Positions 22,741 to 35,094 of a DNA stretch of 64,000 nt are shown piece after piece. Every line of letters begins with the position of its first letter. Position 1 is the first letter of the stretch. The notes under the pieces were generated by a model. That model saw nothing but the letters and a program-made list of their open reading frames with translations, ran no database searches and was not told where the DNA came from. Source of the stretch: Gnetum montanum. Lineage: Eukaryota; Streptophyta; Gnetopsida; Gnetales; Gnetaceae. The stretch covers positions 20,567 through 84,566 of the forward strand of contig MNCI01011532.1 in the NCBI GenBank assembly GCA_015680685.1, read 5' to 3'. The position numbers and the translations under genes were made by a program.

Positions 22741-23579
22741 TCCTTGGATTCTTGTTGCATTTCAAATTCTTTCGGGAAAGAGTATTCTGCAACCAATTAG
22801 CTAAGTTGGATCGGGATCAGGCTTGGCCGTTGCAGACATTATTGCCACCAAAGATACAACATAATAATCATGTTTCGTAGCATTTTGGGAGTTGATAATC
22901 TTGAATGTGAAGGATTCTGATGACGGTTTATAAGAACTTGGAAGTATAAAATCTGGGAGCAGAGGAGCAATGCCAATGCAAAATTGCTGAATTTCAGCTT
23001 TATATAGATAATGTAGCCTTCTTTGCTTAAGCTATAGCCGAATGAGTTTTGAAGTAAGGTTTGGGAGGTCTGCTGCTACCACATGGCATCGTTAAACTGA
23101 GAAGCCTTTCGTAGAGAGGAAACAGTATTTGGGGAAAAAAATCTAAGAAATAAAAGGAAATAGAATAAAATATGCCACACTGAGGATTTAAAGAATATAA
23201 AACCTATGAAAGGCAAACAAGATATAAAACAATACTTATACTAAAATGAAAGGTATGAATGAGCAAATTATCATTGCATAAAAGTTCTAAAAGAATTGCA
23301 TGTAGAGTTTGTTTTTCTTTAGCATACACAGATTGTAGTAAAATGTTATACAGAGTGACCTTTCTAGCCTATGCTTGCAGAATTTCCTTTTACACTTTTA
23401 CTTTTTTAAAAAATATTAATGCAAAAGATAAGGGCCATAAATATAATATGGATAATAATGAAATATGATACACATTTCATACTGGTCATGGGCATTGCCC
23501 AATGGTCATGGAATCAAACATTGACAGTGATTGCGCACATGGCATTAATGCTCCAATTGGAACCGAAAAGGAGTTCTCC

Positions 23580-23770
23580 CAATGTAGTTGATCAAGTCAC
23601 ATTGGCCATCATTCTGAGCAATGTCTTAAAATCCTGTTCTCTACCGTAATTGACATAGACAACCTCTTGATATTGTGCAGTGTACAAATAGTCTTTTGGA
23701 GCATGGTAAGTAGGCACTAGATTTGCCACATGAGTAGCAACTGCTTCAGTTAAAATAATAATAGTCTATG
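23580..23770 (-). pseudogene. Possible glutamate carboxypeptidase II / AMP1-like fragment
   Basis: On the minus strand a short frame reads YQEVVYVNYGREQDFKTLL, close in order to the VYVNYGR..D..L segment of the protease-associated domain in glutamate carboxypeptidase II-like proteins. A preceding CAG that fits a splice acceptor lies near 23,750. Only about 60 codons are recognisable, with one stop. A zinc-binding peptidase domain is not seen anywhere near. The fragment is short, so the call is tentative. Confidence 0.35.
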
Positions 23771-25250
23771 AGAAATAAATGAACATGATGTTGCGGTTGA
23801 GCAAGTGCTAGAATACTTTGGCATAGCATCTTCATCTAATCCACTAGAATAGATATTTGATCCTAAATTTCTTAAATCAAAATGTTTACCACCCACCCAA
23901 CATATAGGTTTTAAGTATTTTTCTCATAATATTTTTAAAACTCAATTTCAATTTCTTGAAGTTGAAGCCAATTGGTAGAATAAATGAATCATTGATACTA
24001 ATATGCTACTGGAAGGAACATAGCCATTGCATCTTAAAATATGTGTATTGTTTTCTCCTCCAAATCCAATCCAATAACTTTTCCTTTTCAAGTGAGTGAT
24101 AAGCCCAATCTAATTGAAGCACTAACATTGTCAATTTGTTAGTTTAAATCAAACTTGAAGCATTGTAACCATTGCTTCATCCATCTTCATGATGTTTTCC
24201 AAACTCATACCACAATGCCTTAATGAGACAACCAATCTTCCCTTCCACAAATAGATTATTATTAAGTACAATGCAAAATATGCAACAAAATTTAACAAGA
24301 AGTCACAATCCTTTCATGATTTGTTAATGTGTATTGCAAATTCCCAAAACCCAAAAGAAAATGTAATGAATGCATATAAAAAACTCATGATGGATGCTAC
24401 AGCTGATAATGACTTGTGTCCTATGAAGGTTTATCATATGTTGTATGAACTTCCCATAGTTAAATGTATTATAACATTTGATACTATAAATGTCTAGAGA
24501 TATGTATAAAAGAGTTATACCAGTTGCAGATGAAGACAAGGATCTTGAAACATACACATCTCTTATCAATGCATATTAAAAAATATTATTATAAATGGAA
24601 GGACTTTCATTACTAAACACTATGAAATATTTTACATTTAGTTCTTATATAAAAATGTACCAAATTTTACTGTTAAGCTCATAATGATGATGTTGGCAAG
24701 GATTTGATTTTGAAAGGAAACCTAATTTGCATTATGAGAGGTGATTATGCGATATGCATGTTCAATTAGGATCTCAGAAATAGCACTTTGTGTCTTATGT
24801 GTGGACTCAATTGACTTTTTATGTGTGAATTTTTAAATCTTCATCATATAGATATTGCGGCTTTTTATAACCAAGACCATATATCATTTTAATACTTGTA
24901 TTATGGTAAATGTTTTGATTTTTCATATTGTATGGGATGATATTAAGAGTTACTTGAATCTTCTCAACCAAAAAAAAAAATACTTCAACTAATGTTAAAA
25001 GTTTACTTTGAGTCCTTGAGGACAATGGGATGATGTATGTTCCTATGGACAACAAATGTTGAAACATGATTAACCTACATTTTATATATGTGTATGCTAA
25101 GATAAAGAAGGAATAAAAAAATGTTCTATGGTAACAAGAAATGTTCATATATTACTAACATATACTATGTATATTGGAAAGGTCTCCAAACATAATATAA
25201 AGCATTTCAATTTCAGCTTCAAAATTACACATCCCTTATTAATGCATATT
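23770..25250. other. AT-rich intergenic sequence with a 27-bp direct repeat
   Basis: No credible gene is seen. A 27-bp direct repeat with two mismatches (24,554-24,580 and 25,227-25,253, both containing AATGCATATTAAA) brackets about 646 bp immediately upstream of the helicase remnant. This could mark a small insertion. Confidence 0.4.
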
Positions 25251-25254
25251 AAAA

Positions 25255-25500
25255 GAGATTAGCATGGGCATTAAAACTATACATAAGTCATAGGGAATGA
25301 CCTTGGAGAAAGCATGTCTAGATGTTGGTAGTACTGAAACAATAGGTCTTATGTTTGTAGCACTATCTCATGTAAAGAGTATTGACAATTTGAAGATATT
25401 TCCTCAAATTTCCAAAGAAAGATATATCAAGATATCCAAGGCTTCTCACATTCAAAGTAGATTGGATGAAAAGAAACACATTAAATCTAATGAATACTGA
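25255..25500 (+). pseudogene. PIF1/Helitron-type helicase C-terminal fragment
   Basis: The frame at 25,297-25,500 begins MTLEKACLDVG and contains GLMFVALSHVKSIDNL. The order matches motifs V and VI of PIF1-family helicases (SQGxTL ... FVALSRV). About 40 nt upstream, degraded codons still read AWALKLYISHRE, where AWALTIHKSQG is usual. Such helicases occur as Rep-Hel proteins of Helitrons and as cellular PIF1 proteins. Only the last helicase motifs survive, ending at a TGA at 25,500. No Helitron 3' hairpin with CTRR was identified. Confidence 0.6.
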
Positions 25501-25825
25501 TTTTATATTTTTTTTATGATGCATTTTACTATTGTGGATGTCAGAACATTTACCATTTTACATTTTTTTTAATTATGCAAGTTTGAACATTGATCATTTG
25601 TGGTGTATTGTAACATGTTCTTAATCATTGAATAATGGATTCTATGGTCTTACAAGTTACTCTATTTTTGATTTACACTTTCATGAATTATTTATAAATT
25701 TAGGAAAACAATATATAACTTAGGAACCGCCTTCCAAAAAATGTATTTGAATGAGATATAACTACAGATAGATTATTTTTATTTGTTATGTTTAAATGAT
25801 CACTACAAGCAATGACTAGTTATCA

Positions 25826-26349
25826 CTAGCTTAGTTATATATTTATAATATATATCTATAATTTGGCTGAGAGAATCTTGTTTGTTAATAAGTGATAAGG
25901 TATTTGAGTCAAAAATTTCATGACTTTAGGATGAAGAACAATATTTAAGGATTATAATTTTCATGACTTCTTAACATAGAACAAGACTTGTGTATAAAAT
26001 TTTTCATAACGACGAGTTTTGGGAAAAAATAATTGCATTAGTTATTGTATATTCTCATTCTTTGTCAAATTTGTTATTTTTGTATGCTTTGATAAGCAAT
26101 GCAAATTTGGCCAAGAATGAAAACATACAATAACTAATGCAAATATTTTTTTTCTAAAACTTGTCATTATGAAAAATTTGATACACATATCTTGTTCTTC
26201 ATATAGAAGTCATGAAAATTTTAATTCTAAATCTTGTTCTTAATCCTCAAGTTATAAAATTTTTAACTCAAATAACTTATTACCTCTTAGCAAATAAGAT
26301 TCTCTTGGCCAAATTATAGGTATATATTATAAATATATAACTAAGCTAG
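25826..26349. mobile_element. Foldback / MITE-like inverted-repeat element
   Basis: The left arm (25,826 to about 26,080) starts CTAGCTTAGTTATATATTTA. The right arm (about 26,100-26,349) is its imperfect reverse complement almost throughout, with arms of about 250 bp around a loop of a few tens of bases. It encodes nothing. A clear target duplication is not visible; similarity weakens within 5 bp outside the arms. Confidence 0.8.
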
Positions 26350-26389
26350 TATTAACCTTATATTTAGAATCCTTACCTGCTAGCTATAA

Positions 26390-27200
26390 CTTATGTGTCA
26401 ATATTACTTTTGATATTTAAGTTAATATTTTTCTTGTTAAGTAAGAACATATTTATCTTATGAGTTATTTGCTCAGACTAATTAAAGACTTTGATAACGC
26501 TAGCCTCCCTAGGAATTAAGGCTTTAATGAACCATGATGAATGTTGGAAAATCTTCTTGTAGTACATGACATTTTGATGAGTAACATGTGTTTCCAATGC
26601 CAACCTATATAAATCACATAAGCATTACATATGACTATATTGTAATTCATGGATGGGTTAATGATATCTATAGAGAATTCATGCATGATTGTTGATCATT
26701 ATTTTCTCACTTGAGTTAGTTATTCTTAATATGATCATATTGATATATATGATATAATGATGTTATTTAGCTATGATAAAGCTAAAGGAAAGTATAGTAA
26801 TGGAATATCAAAATTAAATGTTAATTCTAAGAAATTATGTAAACTAAATCCTAAACTAGTATAATAGCAATAAGTATCTAGTTCTAGCTTTCTATACATA
26901 TCTTGGGCTAGTATAATTGCCACTAGGATTATCAAGTAACTCACTACTAGGTGAACCAAGTGATATCACTATTAGGTTATTAGATGATTATATGTTATAC
27001 TCAAAACCACTTGTACTTATTCTATTGAAGTATGATGAGTAGTGAAGTTATGAGCATTTGAAGTTGGGAGTTCAAATCTCTTAAGTTTAGAAGAAATAAT
27101 GACAAAAACTCCACACTATATATACTTTTTTAAGTGTGATAACGTAGATTCAATATCATAGACTTGATATCGGAGGGGATCCAATATTAGAGGTGAAAAC
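26390..27200 (-). repeat. Degraded minus-sense Athila-like LTR
   Basis: It contains the repeated motif CACTAGGATTATCAAG (about 26,921) and a variant at about 26,945, then a decayed GATATC-type array (27,150-27,190), in the same order as the LTR at 34,085-34,930. Boundaries are not resolved. The AT-rich stretch at 26,390-26,860 shows no other structure. Confidence 0.4.
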
Positions 27201-27329
27201 TTCAAATTTTCCATTGATCTTGAGAGAGAATGAGTTGGTTGGAATGTCCAAAAGATGTGAAGCATGGCTATGATGATGGTAGGCTACTTCTGACATACCT
27301 TGTTTTGAGATGCTCACAACTTCACACAG

Positions 27330-28230
27330 TCTTGTAAAAGATGCTAGAGAGAGGAAGGAATTATGGCAAAAAATGAAGGGTCACAACAATGGATACAACA
27401 ATTAGAACCATTTGATATTTGGGGAATTGACTTCATGGGATCCATCACACCAATGTTAAATGAAAAGGCTTACATAATAGTGACAATGGATTATTGTACA
27501 AAGTGGGTAGAGGTAGTTGTAGTTAAAGATTGTATAGCCAAAATAGCTACCAAATTCTTCCAACAACATGTGGTGAATCAATTTGGAGTACCAATGATGC
27601 TTATATTAGATAATGGGACTCATTTTATTGGTGCTACTTTTAGGAAGATCATGAAGTAGCTTGGGGTGAATAATAAACTAATTACACAATATCATCCCCA
27701 AGCCAACAGTCAGGTAGAAGTAACTAACCACGAGATTACTAGAATATTAACTAGGACAGTTAGTAGATTTAGAAAGGATTGGAGCACCAAGTTAAATTAT
27801 GCTCTATGGGCTTACAAAACTACATGGAAACTACCCATTGGATATTCATGCTATGAGCTAGTTTATGTTAAATTACCCACACTTCCAATCTGGGCAAAGC
27901 TTTATACTCTAGCTACTACAGCTAACTTGACCTAAACCTAAGCTTAGCCTAGAAAGAGTGACTAATGAACCTTAATTTGTTAGAAGAAAATAGGCTAGTA
28001 GCACTGATCCATAATAAATACTCTAAGGATAGGCATGATGCATGTATACAACAATTATTAATACAACCAAGTGAAAAGGTCCTATACAACAATCCCAATC
28101 ATGTCCAACAAAAGGCTAAATTTCAAACACTTTGGAAGGGCCATAGATCATCTAGGAAACTTATCCATTTGGTGCCATGTAAATCCACCATCCATCTAGC
28201 CCACATAAGATTATCCTAGTAAACATCCAA
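27330..28230 (+). pseudogene. Integrase fragment of a second Athila-like element
   Basis: The frame at 27,363-27,659 carries the DDE core: FDIWGIDFMGSI (first Asp) and LILDNGTHFIGA (second Asp). After one TAG it continues (27,666-27,935) with HPQANSQVEVTN (Glu helix) and a KLNYALWAYKTTWK segment. The C-terminal part runs to 28,219. It is the same family as the integrase at 5,880-6,960 and less decayed. Gag, protease and RT are absent upstream, where a degraded LTR lies instead, so the copy is truncated or rearranged. Confidence 0.85.
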
Positions 28231-30480
28231 TAGGTCAAACCTTACCATGAATATTCCAACTCCATCAAGGATTCTATTGAGCCTATTCAAAATATCTTCT
28301 ACTTGTGCAATTTTTTGGTTGATCGATCCTGATCATAGTCATCAAGGTGTCCATTGTGACATGTAGGAAGTTACTAATTTTTCACCTTTTTATTATTTTT
28401 CCTACTTTTTTGATATATTTTCCTACTCTTTTATATTTTCTAATTTCTTAATAATTTCTTAATTCTTTGATATTTTCAATTTCTTTGATGCTTTTTCATT
28501 CTTCTTATCCTTTGATTATTAATGTCTTTTATAATCTTTCATAATTTTCCATCATTTTCTTGTACATACTTTTGTTAATTATCAATAAAATACACTAAAT
28601 ATCAATAAAATATAGTTCTAATAAGGAGAATATTTCTCTAGATTATCAAATCATAAGGGGTTGATTACCTATATAGTGAGACCATGACATCCATCCATCC
28701 ATTCCAATAATAAGAGGTTCTTACCATGGCCATAATGATATTCTTCTCACAATAAAACTAAAAACAACATGTGATATGTTTGGATAGAAGAGTAAAGAAT
28801 CAAGTGAGAATGACATCAAAGGAACTTGTGGATTCTCTTGGATTACTACCATAAGTTCTATCCTATTGCTAAAGACGTATCATATCCTTGTAGATCTAAT
28901 GAAAAATAGAAGTAAGAGTACAATAAGTGCTGCCTTACCATGTCAGTGGAAAGACATGTTACCCATGCTTGAAGGTAGTCCCCTAGTAAGGTTGACACAG
29001 TTAAATAGATAAATAATAATATATCATGCATAGAATAAATTCCTAGGGGTCCCACTGGAAAGACATGTTAACCATGCTCAAAGGTAGGTGACTTCTTAAG
29101 AATCTTAAAAATAAAAAGTGTAATGAATAAACTCCTCCCTTGAACAACACACTAAGTGGTAATACTCCTTGTAGTAGCGGTAGTCTTATGGTTGTGATTG
29201 CCAAGAATGAAATAATGAGATGTAATTAGAAAGTGGTTTGGACTTGCTTTGAATCTTGGAAAGAAAGGGTAATGGTTACCTTAATCATAGATTACACACA
29301 CAAATTTATTATATCTATGGTAAGATACCTTATGCCCTAATTTCAATAATCCCTTATACAGTCCATCTCACCTCACTGTGTATGTAATCATAACTTTTTG
29401 GTTTTGTATAATATAGTGATATTTTTCCAATTTGGTGACACTAATGTGTGTGTTTTGCTAGATAGGTATCTCTTACATTCAACTCCTTGAGTGCCTATGG
29501 ACACTTTTAGGCTTGGTTATAGAAGGACACTAAGGGTTATAGCCTACTTTGGGGAGGATCCACTTGTATAACTCTTATATTTCATACTTGGCAAGAAATT
29601 TCACATCATCTTGTACTTTCCAAAATAATCAAGATTCAATAAATACTTCCCATATCATCTAGTAATTTGTCCATACATTCAAAATTCTCAATCCATCTCC
29701 TATCTATCCAATAAACCTTCAATGCCTGAGATTCCTTCCTTATGAACTTTGAATGCCAAAATCTCAAAAACTATGCATCATTAATGATTCAAAACCCTTT
29801 GGACAAGTTTTACATCTTCCAAACACTCCAATTGACTAAAATTTTCCTAGAAACTTCAATAAAAATTTGAAATATTTTAATGTTAACGTCATAGCTACAA
29901 TGTTGTAGCATCTATGATGTTGTGTATATAAAAATAACATATATACACATGGGAGTTAGTGAAATTTTTCATTCCTCTCATTTGTAATAAGAGAATATTT
30001 TGCTATTTTCTTTTTGAGCTCTAACAACCTAACTTATAATGCCCATATCTTTGACCCCATAGCTTTGATCTTTGAAATTATAGAATCTTGTTTATCCTAG
30101 AGCACTTGGGGTGGGGGTTGGTGGGGTTTGCACTATGGTGACATCAAGAAATTTGAGCCTAAATTTTTTTTTATGCTTGGAAGAAAGTATAAGGAAACAA
30201 TAAGAACCTTCCTTAGTAGTAATTGATCAAACTTAGGCCAAATAATTAAATGAATTCTTCTAATAAACCATTCTAGCCATTTTGAGTCACCATAAGCAAG
30301 AAAATGACAATTCTGAAAGGTCATATGTAACCAATGATATAACACCTAAGGGATTTCTTTTTGAAAATTCTTCTAACTCTATAATCATAATATAATATGA
30401 ACTTGATCTAATCAAGGGTATCAAAAAGAGAAAGACTATTAAGAATTTATGTAAAAACTTTAGTAATTTTAAATCTTTGT
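28230..30480 (+). repeat. Athila-like spacer, second copy
   Basis: This noncoding spacer matches 7,150-7,583 and 13,004-14,530 block by block: a T-rich start (28,370-28,560), the GACATCCATCCATCC block near 28,688, and AGACATGTTACCCATGCTTG near 28,950. It again lies between integrase and the envelope-like ORF, which argues that it belongs to the element. It carries an extra near-duplicate of the ACATGTTAACCATGCT block at about 29,062. No gene is seen. Confidence 0.6.
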
Positions 30481-30489
30481 TAATTATAG

Positions 30490-31700
30490 ATGGCCCCTAA
30501 GAGACCATCAGTTGAAGGACCTTCTGAACATAGAAGTAAGAGATCAAGAGGTTGTGGAAGAGGCCAAGTGGGAGAACAAACTTCCCAAGTAAAATTTGTA
30601 GATCAAGAGGCCCAATCATATATCATCATTCAACGAACTCATGCCATTGAGAAGTTAGCCCAGGGTGAGGTAGAAGTTCCACCAGCATTTGAACTAGGGT
30701 AACACCTCACCCTATCTCTTGAATGCCTCCAAGAAATTCAAGAAAAATATATCATGTTCATGGTTATTGTGGAGTTGAACTTTAGTTATTTCATAGAGTT
30801 TGCTCTAGAAACTTTAAAGATGCTATTCCAAGCATCTCCTTTATGGCCTACTTTGTCCAATAATGGTGAGTGGTATATAGGAGAAATATATCAATTTTGA
30901 AAGAATAAGCAAATGGATGCCATAATCAAAATCGAAGGAGTCTTCATACCATACTCCATGGAGACAATCACAAAGATCCTCAATATTCCAAATGAAGGAG
31001 CCAATGTGGTGCAAATCTCCACAAGAATAGACATTGATGCCAAGAAGCTATGGTTGTAGAGGACATATGGTAAGGATGATAAGGACTATATTAAGCTCTT
31101 AGTAGAAGAGAAATTATATTTTAAGTTTGAAACCTATCACTTGTTTTCAACAAAAAGGCTCAATAGAATATCCACATATGTGGCTAAAGGAAGCATAATT
31201 TTGATGGATAATTCAATGCCAACATTGTTCATCTATTCTTCCTTGAGATTCAAAGGAGGTTCAAAGAGAAGAAGGTAGGAAAGCTAACACTTCCATTTCC
31301 TTACCTCATCAAGAAGTTATGCAAGCGAGTCGAAATCCTAGGATACACCAATGATGTCCCTAGGAAGGCCTAAAATGCTTCTTACATAGAAATTTTCAAG
31401 CTAGTGCCACCAAAGAAAGATCAACTAGAGAAGCTTGTAGGCATTGAGAGAGGTACAAGTTTCATGCCTACCGGTAACATTTTTGCTACTAATTAGCAAC
31501 AATAGGCAAGACCTAAAAGCTAGGCACAAGATGAACAACAACAACAAGAAGAAGAAGAAGTATCACCATTGCTGCCACAAGATTATAGATCATCCGTGAG
31601 CCACCTACAACAAATTGCAAAAATAATAAGTTGGGGAACAAGGGAGAGGACCAATTTATACAAAGTATGAGAGAGTTCTTGTTAAACCCTAAAATTGGTT
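30490..31700 (+). pseudogene. Athila envelope-like / plant-transposon-domain ORF (copy B, N-terminal part)
   Basis: It starts with an ATG at 30,490 (MAPKRPSVEG), a basic Lys/Arg-rich N-terminus usual in this plant ORF family. It continues in one frame through a stop at 30,700 to a domain with GVFIPYSMETITKILNIP (about 30,940-30,995) and, after a shift, PFPYLIKKLCKRV (about 31,295). A Gln/Glu-rich linker follows (31,520-31,565). The coiled-coil C-terminus seen in copies A and C is missing, lost before or within the gap at 31,823. Its place after integrase and spacer duplicates that of copy A. Role in the element is unknown. Confidence 0.65.
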
Positions 31701-31822
31701 CATTTTTAAGTAAACATTTTTGCTAAAATTAATACATTTTTATTATATATTATTTGATTAGTATTTAATTAATGTTTATTTTAGTAGTGAATAATAGTAT
31801 TAGTTATTAGTTTATTTAAATT

Positions 31823-31899
31823 NNNNNNNNNNNNNNNNNNNNNNNNNNNNNNNNNNNNNNNNNNNNNNNNNNNNNNNNNNNNNNNNNNNNNNNNNNNNN
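31823..31899. other. Assembly gap (77 N)
   Basis: Unresolved bases between the end of the Athila fragment and the subtilase pseudogene. The flanks are AT-rich and give no clue to content. Confidence 1.
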
Positions 31900-31939
31900 A
31901 AATATTATAATTTATATTTTTAAATAAATAATAAAATTA

Positions 31940-32610
31940 GGGCAATAAGCTCATCGGTGCAGTTGAAGTCAGAGCACCCTGAGTGGTCGCCGACGGCCAT
32001 CCGGTAGGCACTGATAATGGCCAATCCAAGTGGGAATGATCGGCTCCCTATTGTTGATAAAAATATTTCGCGTCCAGTGTCCCCGTACATCCATGGCGCT
32101 GGGCATGTGATGCCACATCGAGTTATCTATCCTGGGCTTATCTACGATATCACTCTTGAGGACTACATGCACTTCATCTACAGCCTCAACTGCACTAAAG
32201 TGTAGGTGAGATTAATAGTGTGGATGAACTTGTCGTGCAATATGATGAAGCAGCTGAAGAGCCTGAGAGATCTGAACTACCCATCCTTCTTAGTAGTGTT
32301 CACACCCACGCGGTTGAAGTTCATGTTTAAGCAGATAGTCACCAACGTGGGGAGCTCATGCTCCGTGTGCCAAGTGCGTGTATTCGTGTCGCAAGTGGTG
32401 AAGGTTACGGTTGAGCCATAGGTGCTAGCGTTTTCTCAAATCAGGAAACAGTGATCTTAGCAAGTGACCTTTGAATTGGTGAACCATAGCACATCCAGCA
32501 ACTCCTTATTCAACGACACTGACATGGACGGTCAGGCTGAGCTCTTCGACTCTCTTGTCTGGACAGACTGCAAGATCCTTCTGCACAGCCCCATGGCTTT
32601 CACTTCATAG
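31940..32610 (+). pseudogene. Subtilisin-like serine protease (subtilase), C-terminal fragment
   Basis: One frame reads from about 31,966 to the stop at 32,608. Landmarks in order are HPEWSPTAIR, GAGHVMP, PGLIYDIT, DLNYPSF, VTNVG, VKVTVEP and SLVWTDCKILLHSP, the C-terminal half of a plant subtilase including its fibronectin-like domain. The catalytic Ser (GTS) would lie just upstream, where only a degraded scrap remains. Internal stops follow AIR (about 32,008), at 32,203, at 32,419 and two near 32,452-32,460; no frameshift is seen in about 215 codons. Such enzymes are secreted proteases. This one is dead and its 5' part is cut off by the gap and retroelement sequence. Confidence 0.85.
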
Positions 32611-32893
32611 CCGTACCATGATTAAGTTTAACTAATTATTCATGAATCACTATTGTGTTTAATTTATTATCTGTTTCTATTTCTACCGGCAATGTCCAAT
32701 TCAAGGTTAATGTTGAACTAGGCCTATCCCGTCCATGCACATGCGTACCTTGCACTGCCAACTTTTTTCTTTCAAACCTTCGTCTGTATTTGTCATGTTT
32801 TCAGCTAACAATTATTTATTTGTACCTGTGATTGATTTGGATTATTCTTTTAGCCCATTTTGACTTATGTGTGTCATCCATGAGCTAAAGGCC

Positions 32894-33045
32894 ATGGTGA
32901 TAGACGTTGTCCTGGTAGTGCTACTATTGTTAGTTTGTTGTGCTGCCAAGCCAACCTCACCTTCACCGACTTTGATGCAAGTAGCAGCAACCACCTCACC
33001 TTCGGAGGAAATGGCACATCTCTTTTGCCACTTTTGTTGATTCCA
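32894..33045 (+). pseudogene. Possible L-type lectin N-terminal scrap
   Basis: An ATG at 32,894 begins a hydrophobic leader (MVIDVVLVVLLLLVCCAA), a convincing signal-peptide shape. One frame over, the continuation reads LTFTDFDASSSNHLTFGGNG, similar in order to the start of plant L-type lectin domains. A single frameshift would connect them. Nothing lectin-like follows after 33,045. It could be chance, so confidence is low. The rest of 32,620-33,080 shows nothing. Confidence 0.3.
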
Positions 33046-33079
33046 TGCTAATCTATAAGGGTATTAAGGATGCCAGACT

Positions 33080-33758
33080 TGTTAGTCGCATCAATTATTA
33101 TGGTTTGGCATCATATCCAACCTATTATTAAAATACTTATTTTTAAACATTGTTGCACATTGTGGAGTATAAATAAGACATCTCACATTGTATTGTAAGG
33201 AAGACATAGAGAAAAGAAGATTTTAGGGAGAAAACATAAGGAAACATGAGAAGGAATTGATACCAACAAATTTCACATCAAATTAAGATCAATTGTTCTT
33301 ATGATTTATGTTGAAGATTTGTTGAGCTTTGTGGCAATTCTTGGAGTCTATTGCCTAACTATTAAAATTGTTACATTGTGAAACCAACAAGGTAGAATTG
33401 CAATTTAGGCAAGTCTTCCTTGTGATCTTCAATTATTATTTGTAATTTTAATTTGATTTAATTATTAATCTTCAATTATTATTTGTAATTGTTAATTTGA
33501 TTTAATCTTCCTTGTAAATAATTATTAATGTTAGAAGTTAGGGTGAAAATTTATGATTTTACTTATGAGTGATAGACATAAGTATTGAATTTAATTGGAT
33601 TCAATTCTAATTATTTATTATCTTGATGATTTCTTTGACTTTTTAACCATTCCTCCATGGATACAACTTACGGGTTAGTCATAGATGAGGTGACCTCTTT
33701 ACAACGAAAGAAAAATAAATTTTAAAGGTATCTAGCACCAAATTTTGCCTAGCTTGTC
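33080..33758 (+). repeat. LTR end (U3/R/U5) of an Athila/Tat-type element
   Basis: A TATA box (AGTATAAATAAG) is at about 33,167. The segment ends CTTGTCA just before a primer-binding site. A local direct duplication of about 44 bp (CAATTATTATTTGTAAT at about 33,429 and 33,473) lies within it. The left boundary is uncertain. Confidence 0.5.
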
Positions 33759-33762
33759 AATT

Positions 33763-33780
33763 TGGCACTCTTGCCAGGGA
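33763..33780 (+). other. Primer-binding site, probably tRNA-Asp type
   Basis: TGGCACTCTTGCCAGGGA begins 4 nt after the LTR end. It matches the Athila/Tat tRNA-Asp site (TGGCGCCGTTGCCGGGGA) except at a few positions, most of them at CpG. Confidence 0.6.
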
Positions 33781-33904
33781 GGTTGGTAGAGTTAATCATC
33801 ATCAAGGGTTCAGTAAGCTTTAATTTTTATTTTATTTATTTATTTATTTATTCATGTATTTAATTTTTGCATTTTATTTTTCTTTTATTTTTGTAAATTA
33901 AGAA

Positions 33905-34084
33905 ATGGTTTCTACTACTTATTTTTCTTGCTTAGAGAAAAATAAAAATAAAAATAAAGAAAAATCCCAGGAATAATCTCCTCCTATTGTACAACTAGCT
34001 AAAACTGTTTTAAAAGTTACAATTAAAGCTATGATAGTAGGAGCTATTAAATTAGTTTGTAAATTCTTAGGAATGGTAGCCCAT
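33905..34084 (+). pseudogene. Short gag-start fragment after the primer-binding site
   Basis: An ATG at 33,905, about 125 bp after the primer-binding site, opens a Lys/Asn-rich frame of about 60 codons, broken by a TAA near 33,976 and ending at 34,084 where the next LTR begins. Position suggests the gag N-terminus of the element whose LTR precedes it. No domain is recognisable. Confidence 0.3.
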
Positions 34085-34930
34085 TGATGAGTGGCAAGGT
34101 ACCCCTACACTCAACTATACGAATACGAGCGTTACACGTGTGATTTGGTTGAACTCCATAGATAGGCTAGTTGTGGCATCTAGACAGTTAGCCTTAGGTC
34201 ACAATTTGCTGTCTTCCCACCTGGACTAGTATTAGCTTTGTCACGTATGGTTTACTCCAGAGTGAGGTGTATGATGTGTTTCTAACCTAATGCTACTCCT
34301 AAAGGCAATGGAAGATAATATTAACTAAGCTAAGGCAGAAAGGGTGAGAAGGAATCTAGCTAGCCTCAGTGCGATGAGCATCTGTTTCTTGATTATCCAT
34401 ACACATCTTGGACTTTGTGCACGACTACCACTAGGATTACCAAGTGCAGATCCTAGGTATGCTACTGGGTTACCAAGTAGTCACACTTAAATGCTTGTAA
34501 TCAAGTCATACTTCTTCATTGTTTAATAGGAGTTTAGGTGAGAAGAGATTGCAGTAAATAATAATTAATTAAATGATTAAACTAAGTGAATGTTGCAATG
34601 ATGAAGTAATCTCAATCTTTATTGCTGATCATGTGTGTGTCCAAGTACGTCACACTCGAATAAAGGATGCTATACAATTACATTCACCACATTGTAAGCA
34701 TACACTGGGAGGAAAAGGGTTGAGAGAGAAATTAAAACACTNTACACTGGGAGGAAAAGGGTTGAGAGAGAAATTAAAACACTTAAACTAAAATTGACCA
34801 ACCTACTACCCATTTGTCTACCTCTTATTTAGAGATGAAGAGATAGGCTACGATATCATGTATGCGATATCGTGGCTGGGCTGCGATATCATGTATGCAA
34901 TATCGCGGTCACCCAAAATGCAACTCATCA
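34085..34930 (-). repeat. 3' LTR of a minus-strand Athila-like element
   Basis: The LTR starts on the minus strand at 34,930 (TGATGAG) after the purine tract TGCGGGGGTA. It has GATATC units at 34,890-34,852, a degraded TATA box (CTCTAAATAAG) near 34,832, and the CACTTGGTAATCCTAG motif (minus strand) near 34,440-34,425. Together with 34,931-36,150 it forms the 3' end of an element: envelope-like ORF, polypurine tract, LTR. Confidence 0.65.
34701..34783. other. 41-bp duplication flanking a single N (unmerged contig ends)
   Basis: 34,701-34,741 and 34,743-34,783 are identical, beginning TACACTGGGAGG, and are separated only by the N at 34,742. This is best read as an assembly join where overlapping contig ends were not collapsed. 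Confidence 0.85.
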
Positions 34931-35094
34931 TACCCCCGCAACTGAATGAAAACTCGTCCTCGAGTTACAGTGATTACATAGTGGATAGGTATGAGATTAT
35001 TATATGGTAAAAATGGGGTTATGCCATAGTGTGGAATGAAAACAAAATTGAGACACAACATAAGAATGTGTTAAAACTACAAAATTTGTGAAAC

